This document shows positions 1 to 5,449 of a DNA stretch of 7,575 nt, piece by piece. The stretch comes from Pseudomonadota bacterium (lineage in GTDB: Bacteria > Pseudomonadota > Gammaproteobacteria > Burkholderiales > Thiobacillaceae): NCBI GenBank assembly GCA_021791235.1, contig JAJYXA010000553.1, positions 1 to 7,575 of the forward strand, read 5' to 3'. The notes beneath the pieces were generated by a model. It searched no databases. It was not told the DNA's origin and worked only from the letters and a program-made list of their open reading frames with translations. The position numbers and the translations under genes were made by a program. Within the stretch, counting starts at the first letter, position 1. The number at the start of each line of letters is the position of its first letter.

Positions 1-1
1 G

Positions 2-2635
2 CACACGTCGGCTGCGGGGCTGGCCGCGTCCGAGGCGCAGCGGCGCCTCGCGGAGTTCGGCCCCAACCACGTCGAGGAGGTACGGCGCGAGAGCCTGCTG
101 CTGCGCTTCGCCCGCGAGTTCACCCATTTCTTCGCCATCATCCTGTGGCTGGGGGCGGCACTGGCGTTTCTCGCCGAATATTTCGATCCCGGCCAGGGCA
201 TGGTGCGGCTGGGCGTCGCCATCGTTGGCGTCATCCTGATCAACGGCGTCTTCTCCTTCTGGCAGGAATACAAGGCCGAGCGGGCGATCGACGCGTTGCG
301 TCAGCTGCTGCCGCAGTTGGTGATGGTGTCGCGGGATGGCGAGGTCGTGGAGATGCTCGCCAGCGATCTGGTGCCCGGCGACATCGTGCTGCTGGAGGAG
401 GGCAACTTCGTGCCGGCCGACTGCCGGCTGGTCGAGGCGTTCGGGCTGCGCGTGAACACCGCGACGATCACCGGCGAGTCGCTGCCCAAGGCACGCAATG
501 CCGATCCCCATCCGGAAGTGTCGCCGCTCCTCGCAAAGAACATCGTGCTGGCCGGCACCTCGGTGGTGTCGGGCCAGGCCCGTGCCGTGGTCTACGCCAC
601 CGGCATGCGTACCGAATTTGGTCGCATCGCCCATCTGACGCAGACCGTCGGCGCAACCACCTCACCGCTGCAGCGCGAGATCGTGCGGCTCTCCCGCATC
701 GTGGCCGTGCTTGCCAGCGGTATCGGCGGCGTGTTCTTCCTCATCGGCCAGGCGCTTGGCCTGCCGTTCTGGGAGAACCTGCTGTTCACCATCGGCATCA
801 TCGTCGCCAACGTGCCGGAAGGCCTGCTGCCGACCGTGACGCTGTCGCTTGCCATGGCGACGCAACGCATGGCGAAGCGCAATGCGCTGGTGCGGCATCT
901 GCCGGCAGTGGAGGCGCTCGGCTCGACCACGGTGATCCTGTCCGACAAGACCGGCACCCTGACGCAGAACCGCATGTCGGTGCAGCGTCTGTGGCTGGGC
1001 GGCGGATTTTTCGCGGCGAACGACATCGCGGCGCAGCCGCGACTGGCAGTGGATCATCGCGCGCTCTTCGTGAACGCCGCGCTCTGCCATAACCTGAAGG
1101 AGGTCAACAATCACGGCAACCACGAATGGCTGGGCGACCCGATGGAAGTGGCGCTGGCCGCCATGGGGCGGCAGGGGGCCGGCACGCTCGACGGCTACGC
1201 GCGCATCGACGAGATTCCCTTCGACACCGACCGCAAGCGCATGTCGGTGCTGTGCGAAACGCCGCAGGGGAACATGCTTTACTGCAAGGGGGCGCTGGAG
1301 ACGGTGCTCGCGGCCTGCGATTTCGTGCAACTCGACGGCACGGTCGTGCCGCTCGACGCCGCCGCGAAAGTGCATCTGCTCGCCGCGCAGGACGAGATGG
1401 CCGAGGCCGGCCTGCGCGTGCTGGCTTTTGCCCATGCCGCGATTGACGGCGGCTTGCCCACCGAGGAGCGTGGCCTGACGCTGTCGGGTCTGGTCGGGCT
1501 GGAAGACCCGCCGCGGCCCGAAGTGCCGGGGGCCATGGCGCGCTGCGCCGCGGCCGGCATTCGCGTGATCATGGTCACCGGCGACCATCCGCACACGGCG
1601 CTGGCCATCGCCCGCGAGATCGGCCTGGTGAAGACCGCGCAGCCGGTCGTCATCACCGGCGACGATCTGGGTCGCCTCTCTGCGGCACAGTTGCAGCTGG
1701 CGCTGGATGCGCCGGAGATTCTGTTCGCCCGCGTGGCCGCCGAACAGAAAATGCACATCGCCGTGGCGCTGCAGAAAAAGGGTGAAATCGTCGCCGTCAC
1801 GGGCGACGGGGTGAACGATGCCCCGGCGCTAAAGGTCGCCGACATCGGCATCGCCATGGGCATTGCCGGCACCGATGTCGCCAAGGAAGCAGCGGACCTG
1901 ATCCTGCTCGACGACAACTTCGCCAGCATTGTCGCGGCCATCGAGGAAGGTCGGGCGGTGTTCGACAACCTGCGCAAGTTCCTCACCTACATCCTGTCCT
2001 CCAACATTCCCGAGCTGGTGCCCTATCTCGCCTTTGTTTTATTTCGCATTCCACTGCCGCTGACCATCATCCAGATCCTCGCGGTCGACCTCGGCACCGA
2101 CATGCTGCCGGCGCTTGCGCTCGGCGCCGAAAAACCCGACCCCGACGTGATGCGGCGTCCGCCGCGCGCGCGCAACGAAAGGCTGCTGTCATGGAATTTG
2201 ATCGCCCGCGCCTACCTGTTCCTCGGCGTGCTCGAAGCGGCGGCCGCTATGACGGTGTTTTTCTTCGTCCTCGACGCCGCCGGCTGGCACTACGGCGAAC
2301 CCCTGGCTAGAACCGCGCCGCTTTACCTGCAGGCGACCACGGCCTGTTTGGCGACGATCGTGATGACGCAGGTGATGAACGTCTTCCTGTGCCGCCATCC
2401 GCTCAAGTCTTCGCTGTCGTTCGGGCTGTTCGGCAATCCACTGATCCTGCTCGGCATCGCGGCGGAACTGGGCCTGCTGCTGTTCATCGTTTACACGCCG
2501 GCAGGTAACTGGCTATTTGGTACCGCGCCGGTCGGGCCGGCGGTGTGGCTGTTTGCTGCGGCGTTGGCGGTACTCATGGGAGGGGCGGAAGAAGCACGCA
2601 AAGCGTGGGCGCGGCGGGCAACGCAGGAAGGATGA
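2..2635 (+). CDS. P2-type cation-transporting ATPase, Na,K-ATPase-like (P2C); 5' end cut by window edge
   Basis: Inner-membrane ion pump that couples ATP hydrolysis, through an aspartyl-phosphate intermediate, to cation transport. The frame is open to the left edge. The 66 codons before the first ATG (200) encode the family's N-terminal domain (GLAASEAQRRLAEFGPN) and M1, so that ATG is not the start; perhaps 20-30 residues are missing. In the 877 visible residues: TGES of the actuator domain at 157-160, M4 VPEGL with E273, phosphorylation motif DKTGT at D315, nucleotide-domain KGA at K429, hinge TGDGVNDAP from 600, then M5-M10 from about 655 to 862. M4 VANVPEGL, M5 SSNIPE (N668, E671) and M6 DLGTDM (D696, D700) match animal Na,K/H,K-ATPases rather than SERCA, whose M6 reads more like NLVTDG. 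No beta-subunit gene is adjacent. The transported ion is not certain: Na+, K+, H+ or Ca2+ are possible. Family call is very secure; P2C placement is strong. Confidence 0.96.
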   Translation, partial: HTSAAGLAASEAQRRLAEFGPNHVEEVRRESLLLRFAREFTHFFAIILWLGAALAFLAEYFDPGQGMVRLGVAIVGVILINGVFSFWQEYKAERAIDALRQLLPQLVMVSRDGEVVEMLASDLVPGDIVLLEEGNFVPADCRLVEAFGLRVNTATITGESLPKARNADPHPEVSPLLAKNIVLAGTSVVSGQARAVVYATGMRTEFGRIAHLTQTVGATTSPLQREIVRLSRIVAVLASGIGGVFFLIGQALGLPFWENLLFTIGIIVANVPEGLLPTVTLSLAMATQRMAKRNALVRHLPAVEALGSTTVILSDKTGTLTQNRMSVQRLWLGGGFFAANDIAAQPRLAVDHRALFVNAALCHNLKEVNNHGNHEWLGDPMEVALAAMGRQGAGTLDGYARIDEIPFDTDRKRMSVLCETPQGNMLYCKGALETVLAACDFVQLDGTVVPLDAAAKVHLLAAQDEMAEAGLRVLAFAHAAIDGGLPTEERGLTLSGLVGLEDPPRPEVPGAMARCAAAGIRVIMVTGDHPHTALAIAREIGLVKTAQPVVITGDDLGRLSAAQLQLALDAPEILFARVAAEQKMHIAVALQKKGEIVAVTGDGVNDAPALKVADIGIAMGIAGTDVAKEAADLILLDDNFASIVAAIEEGRAVFDNLRKFLTYILSSNIPELVPYLAFVLFRIPLPLTIIQILAVDLGTDMLPALALGAEKPDPDVMRRPPRARNERLLSWNLIARAYLFLGVLEAAAAMTVFFFVLDAAGWHYGEPLARTAPLYLQATTACLATIVMTQVMNVFLCRHPLKSSLSFGLFGNPLILLGIAAELGLLLFIVYTPAGNWLFGTAPVGPAVWLFAAALAVLMGGAEEARKAWARRATQEG

Positions 2636-2695
2636 TTACAGCGGCCCCCTGAAGTGCCGGCGCACAAGTGCCGTGGGGGATCCCGTCAGAGGGAC
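2636..2695. other. Convergent intergenic gap between the ATPase and a cyclase gene
   Basis: Sixty bases separate the two stop codons. The octamer AAGTGCCG occurs twice as a direct repeat (2652-2659 and 2666-2673). The repeats are flanked by CCCCC and GGGGG tracts that could pair around them as a weak bidirectional stem. GGGATCCC is a small palindrome. There is no run of T after any stem on either strand, so a classical intrinsic terminator is not shown, although transcripts from both sides must end near here. Confidence 0.4.
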
Positions 2696-3637
2696 CTAAC
2701 TGCTTTTGACGATGCAGTTGCGGCCGCGCTGCTTCGCCTGATAAAGCCGTCTGTCCGCTTCTTCGATGAATCCGAGGGGGTCATCCTGGTGTGAGGGCGT
2801 AATGGAGCTCACCCCGATGCTTAGCGTCAGGATCTGGCTGGCCGGAGAGGCTGCGTGCGCGATCTGTTCCTTGAAAATCAGATTGCGGCATCGCTCGGCG
2901 ATCTTGGCTGCCGATTTCTCGTCCGTCTCGGGCAGCACCAGCACGAATTCTTCTCCGCCAAAGCGGGCAAAGAGATCGCGTGCCCGGGTGGCGGCCGAAT
3001 TCAGAACCTGCGCGACCTGTTTCAGGCAGGCGTCTCCCTGGAGGTGCCCATAGTGGTCGTTGTACTGCTTGAAATGATCGATGTCGAGCATGATGACCGA
3101 GAGCGGCTGGTTATTGCGCCGCGCATTGGCCCACTCCACTTCCAGGATGGAATCGAACCTGCGCCGGTTGGCGACGCCGGTCAGGCCATCCTTGAACGAC
3201 AGGGCTTCCAGTTCCTTCTGCAGGACGATCAGCTGCTCTTCGGTTTTTTTCCGCTCGCTGATGTCGAACATGAATCCGACCAGCGAATCGACCTCGCCGT
3301 TTTCGTTGCGCACCACATGCACCACATCGCGTATCCATACGTGATTGCCGTCCTGCGTCAGGGCTCGATAGTCTGCCTCGTGGTCGGTTCCGGCCTTGGA
3401 CTGCGCGACGCAGAAATTCACCACCCGTTCCCGGTCCTCGGGGTGAATCCGGGTCGCCCAGTCCTCCACGCTCACCCAGCTTGCGGGCGACCAGCCGAGC
3501 AGGCGCTCGATCTGCGGCCCGATGTAGGCGAACTGCATGGTTTGCCAGTCGATTTTCCAGGGGATGGCCTGGGTGGATTCCAGCAGGGTCTTGTAGACCG
3601 CGCTGTCGATTTCTCCGTCTTTTGCTATGTCACTCAT
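2696..3637 (-). CDS. PAS-GGDEF diguanylate cyclase
   Basis: Predicted to condense two GTP into cyclic di-GMP, the second messenger that usually favours biofilm over motility. The protein has 313 residues. A PAS domain of the PAS_3 type spans about 15-130, with FAYIGPQIERLLGW and the HPEDRERV segment, and ends in the usual DISERKKTEEQL linker helix. The GGDEF domain spans about 147-310: metal-binding D185 in LDIDHFK, guanine-contacting N193, D202 in GHLQGD, and active-site GGEEF at 227-231. The inhibitory I-site R218-A-R-D221 has the spacing known from PleD, so product inhibition is expected. There is no signal peptide or membrane segment, so it should be cytosolic; the PAS ligand cannot be read from sequence. 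The ATG at 3637 has only a weak AGG about 11 bases upstream. The gene is divergent from a second cyclase and tail-to-tail with the ATPase, so it is probably monocistronic. Confidence 0.95.
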   Translation of the reverse strand: MSDIAKDGEIDSAVYKTLLESTQAIPWKIDWQTMQFAYIGPQIERLLGWSPASWVSVEDWATRIHPEDRERVVNFCVAQSKAGTDHEADYRALTQDGNHVWIRDVVHVVRNENGEVDSLVGFMFDISERKKTEEQLIVLQKELEALSFKDGLTGVANRRRFDSILEVEWANARRNNQPLSVIMLDIDHFKQYNDHYGHLQGDACLKQVAQVLNSAATRARDLFARFGGEEFVLVLPETDEKSAAKIAERCRNLIFKEQIAHAASPASQILTLSIGVSSITPSHQDDPLGFIEEADRRLYQAKQRGRNCIVKSS

Positions 3638-3701
3638 CGCTCATGAACCTGATCCGTGGTAAAGGTCTTTCGTGTCGTTTCAGCGTACCACGGGTGCGTT
3701 G

Positions 3702-3727
3702 AGGCAAGGTGTCCCCACGCCTTGCCT
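3702..3727. repeat. Strong 11-bp hairpin with a CCCC loop, without a T tract
   Basis: AGGCAAGGTGT at 3702-3712 pairs with ACGCCTTGCCT at 3717-3727 around a four-base CCCC loop; the only imperfect pair is T3710 with G3719. No run of T follows on either strand, so it is not a standard intrinsic terminator. It lies 64 bases upstream of the minus-strand cyclase ATG. It could be in that gene's untranslated leader, act as an operator, or be a dispersed genomic repeat; sequence alone does not decide. Confidence 0.75.
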
Positions 3728-3745
3728 GGGGCTTGAACATACACG

Positions 3746-3757
3746 TCGGGCGCCCGA
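3746..3757. repeat. Perfect 12-bp palindrome TCGGGCGCCCGA
   Basis: The two halves, TCGGGC and GCCCGA, are exact reverse complements with no spacer. It sits 18 bases beyond the 3702-3727 hairpin, in the same divergent region. It could be a dimeric regulator site. In DNA this GC-rich, a 12-bp palindrome can also arise by chance. Confidence 0.4.
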
Positions 3758-3846
3758 AGCGCGAGCGAAAGACGCTCATCGACGCGCCGGTTTGCCCGGG
3801 CCGGCAGCCCGTGGTTTGAAGGCAGTGCCGGATTCGCGGCGCCAAG

Positions 3847-3864
3847 GGCTAGAATAGGCTAGCC
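3847..3864. repeat. Tandem GGCTAG repeats one helical turn apart, ending in the palindrome GGCTAGCC
   Basis: GGCTAG occurs at 3847-3852 and again at 3857-3862, a period of exactly 10 bp; the second copy extends to the palindrome GGCTAGCC. Two half-sites on the same helix face suit a dimeric DNA-binding protein. The tetramer CTAG is generally scarce in proteobacterial genomes. It occurs three times between 3849 and 3890, and I found only one other copy (2307) in the window. A candidate -10 box, TAGAAT at 3850-3855, overlaps the first repeat. Confidence 0.4.
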
Positions 3865-3880
3865 AGATGACAGGACCTTG

Positions 3881-3898
3881 GGTCGCCTAGCGGCGATC
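3881..3898. repeat. 7-bp hairpin with a TAGC loop
   Basis: GGTCGCC at 3881-3887 pairs with GGCGATC at 3892-3898, with one G-T pair, around the loop TAGC. It is about 93 bases upstream of the plus-strand cyclase ATG and contains the third CTAG of the local cluster. It could be an operator or a leader stem. No T tract follows. Confidence 0.4.
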
Positions 3899-3903
3899 GA
3901 AGC

Positions 3904-3926
3904 AGGTGTGAACGCTGACAACACCT
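3904..3926. repeat. 6-bp inverted repeat AGGTGT / ACACCT
   Basis: AGGTGT at 3904-3909 is the reverse complement of ACACCT at 3921-3926, spaced by 11 bases, so the centres are about 17 bp apart. A related ACCTGC at 3944-3949 could pair instead with GCAGGT at 3902-3907. The site lies 65-87 bases before the plus-strand cyclase. It is short enough to be coincidental. Confidence 0.3.
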
Positions 3927-3990
3927 ATACGATGACCATGAATACCTGCGCCCGACCCGGGTCTGCAGTCAGCGAAATTAATACCGTCAC

Positions 3991-5364
3991 ATGAAGACCA
4001 ATCATCCCGTCCCCCTGAGCAACGTCATGGATCTGCTGCTCGACGCTATCTGCGTCGTAGACACGCGGGGATGTTTTGTTTTTGTCAGCGCTGCGTGTGA
4101 ACGGATTTTCGGCTACACACCGGAAGAAATGATCGGCAGGCCGATGATCGACTTTGTGTTCCCCGAGGATCGGCCGCGGACGCTGCAGCAGGCCGACGAT
4201 ATTGTCGCCGGGTGTCCCCAGCCTCATTTCGAGAACCGCTATGTGCGCAAGGACGGCAAAGTCGTCCATATCATGTGGTCGGCACGCTGGTCGGAGGCGG
4301 ACCAGGTGAGGGTGGCCGTGGCACGCGATGTGACCGAACGCAAGCGCGCCGACTCCATGCAGGCTGCACTCTATGCCATTTCCGAAGCCGCGCACTGGGG
4401 TGAGGACCTGGTCACCCTGTTTCAGCAAATCCACCAGATCCTTGGCGGCTTGTTGCCGGCGGTCAATTTCTTCGTGGCGCTTTACGACGAGAATAAGGAC
4501 GAGCTGAGCTTTCCTTACTATGTCGACGAATACGACCAGGCGCCTGCCCCGCAAAAACTGGATTCGACGGCGCTGAGCGCAGAGGTCATCCGTACCGGCC
4601 ACGTCCTGCTTCTGGCGCACGATGCCGGCGGGGCGCCAACCGGATATGCCCGGCCCGATATGGGCAGGGATGCAATGAACTGGCTGGGTGTTCCGCTCAA
4701 TGCAAAAAACGGCGTCATCGGCGCCCTGGTGGTGCAGAGCTATTCCGCCGAGGTTCGATATACCAAGGAGGATGTCGAGCTGCTGCAGTTCGTCGCCACC
4801 CAGATCGCGCCCGTGATCGAGCGCAAACAGATGGAAACCTGGCTGCAGCACATCGCGCGCCACGACCCGCTGACCGACCTGCCCAACCGCGAACTGTTCC
4901 ATGACCGCCTGCAAACCTCGCTGCAGTGGGCCGAACGCAACCGGACTCCGCTGGCCCTGCTCTACCTCGATCTCGACAAATTCAAGCAGGTGAACGACAC
5001 CCTGGGGCATCCCGTCGGCGATCTTCTGCTGCAGGAAGTGGCCCACCGCCTCAAGCAGTGCGTACGTGAATCGGACACGGTCGGACGCGTCGGCGGCGAC
5101 GAGTTCCTGGTGCTGCTGCACGGCATTCCCCAGCCTGAACAGGCCTTGCTGGTTGCCGAGAAGATTCGTGTGGCGCTTGCCAAGCCGTTCGACCTGGCGG
5201 GTCACCGGGTGCAGGTCTTTCCGAGCATTGGCGTCGCGCTTTATCCCGACCACAGCGACGATTACAAGCAGTTGATCCGGTATGCCGACGAAGCGATGTA
5301 CGTCGCCAAGAAGAGTGGCGGGAACTGCTTCCAGATCACCTCCCGTCCCGGCATTCAGAAGTAG
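3991..5364 (+). CDS. PAS-GAF-GGDEF diguanylate cyclase
   Basis: Predicted cytosolic c-di-GMP synthase of 457 residues with two sensory modules. An N-terminal PAS domain covers about 8-118: NVMDLLLDAICVVDTRG, then RIFGYTPEEMIGR, ending in ARDVTERKRA. A GAF domain covers about 120-278, with the typical NWLGVPLNAKNGVIGALVVQ strand pair. The GGDEF domain covers about 288-450: D327 in YLDLDKFK, N335, D344 in GHPVGD, and GGDEF at 368-372. The I-site R359-E-S-D362 is intact. The HDPLTDLPNRELFHDRL entry is typical of GGDEF-EAL proteins, but no EAL domain follows and none is seen in the 85 bases downstream, so it should synthesise only. An in-frame stop at 3979 leaves ATG 3991 as the first possible start; no Shine-Dalgarno precedes it or the next ATG (Met13). 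It is divergent from the other cyclase, and the two differ in input domains, so they are not a simple duplication. Confidence 0.95.
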   Translation: MKTNHPVPLSNVMDLLLDAICVVDTRGCFVFVSAACERIFGYTPEEMIGRPMIDFVFPEDRPRTLQQADDIVAGCPQPHFENRYVRKDGKVVHIMWSARWSEADQVRVAVARDVTERKRADSMQAALYAISEAAHWGEDLVTLFQQIHQILGGLLPAVNFFVALYDENKDELSFPYYVDEYDQAPAPQKLDSTALSAEVIRTGHVLLLAHDAGGAPTGYARPDMGRDAMNWLGVPLNAKNGVIGALVVQSYSAEVRYTKEDVELLQFVATQIAPVIERKQMETWLQHIARHDPLTDLPNRELFHDRLQTSLQWAERNRTPLALLYLDLDKFKQVNDTLGHPVGDLLLQEVAHRLKQCVRESDTVGRVGGDEFLVLLHGIPQPEQALLVAEKIRVALAKPFDLAGHRVQVFPSIGVALYPDHSDDYKQLIRYADEAMYVAKKSGGNCFQITSRPGIQK

Positions 5365-5380
5365 CCGGAACGTTCAGACA

Positions 5381-5403
5381 ACGGCCTGGCAGGGCCAGGC
5401 CGT
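5381..5403. terminator. Perfect 10-bp hairpin after the PAS-GAF-GGDEF gene, possible terminator
   Basis: ACGGCCTGGC at 5381-5390 is the exact reverse complement of GCCAGGCCGT at 5394-5403, with only AGG as a loop. It begins 17 bases after the cyclase stop codon, between convergent genes, where a terminator is expected. No T run follows on plus, and on minus the next bases are only TTGTCTG. It may work poorly as an intrinsic terminator, rely on Rho, or protect the 3' end of the transcript. Confidence 0.5.
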
Positions 5404-5407
5404 CACC

Positions 5408-5436
5408 CGCGAAGGCAGGGCTTCGCGCGCCTGCCT
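5408..5436. repeat. Two overlapping, mutually exclusive hairpins before the phospholipase stop codon
   Basis: CGCGAAG (5408-5414) pairs with CTTCGCG (5421-5427) around a six-base loop. The overlapping AGGCAGG (5413-5419) pairs with CCTGCCT (5430-5436) around a ten-base loop. Both stems cannot form at once because they share bases. They lie 13-41 bases past the end of the minus-strand phospholipase gene and probably serve its 3' end. No T tract is seen. Confidence 0.45.
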
Positions 5437-5449
5437 CAGCATGGGGGTA

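Larger units (their letters stand above)
3638..3990. promoter_or_regulatory. Divergent control region between two diguanylate cyclase genes
   Basis: These 353 bases have no recognisable gene and must carry the promoters for both cyclases. They contain an 11-bp hairpin (3702-3727), a 12-bp palindrome (3746-3757), tandem GGCTAG repeats (3847-3864), a 7-bp hairpin (3881-3898) and a 6-bp inverted repeat (3904-3926). A TAGAAT at 3850-3855 resembles a sigma-70 -10 box, but no convincing -35 lies at the right distance, so I place no promoter. Two short frames overlap the cyclase starts: 3908-3994 on plus and 3630-3779 on minus. Both lack a good ribosome binding site and are treated as doubtful. The last 20 bases before the ATG at 3991 are AT-rich and lack a Shine-Dalgarno sequence. 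Confidence 0.6.

Noticed and set aside
200..202. ATG at 200 as the ATPase start
   Set aside because: The upstream in-frame sequence encodes the cation-ATPase N-terminal domain and M1, so the gene starts before the window.
662..1756. A 364-codon minus-strand frame inside the ATPase gene
   Set aside because: No recognisable domain; composition is that of an antisense shadow of the ATPase.
2855..3646. A 263-codon plus-strand frame opposite the PAS-GGDEF gene
   Set aside because: The minus strand carries all PAS and GGDEF motifs; the plus frame has none.
3704..3730. Sigma-54 promoter on the minus strand (GG and GC elements in the hairpin)
   Set aside because: The GG-to-GC distance is off by at least one base from the strict spacing, and the bases are explained by the hairpin.
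3816..3855. Sigma-70 promoter from TTGAAG (3816) and TAGAAT (3850)
   Set aside because: The spacing is 28 bp, far from the usual 16-18; only the -10-like box remains suggestive.
3925..5253. A 442-codon open frame on the minus strand opposite the PAS-GAF-GGDEF gene
   Set aside because: It lies opposite a gene with full PAS, GAF and GGDEF motifs, shows no domain, and is rich in His, Gln and Arg as expected for an antisense frame in GC-rich DNA.
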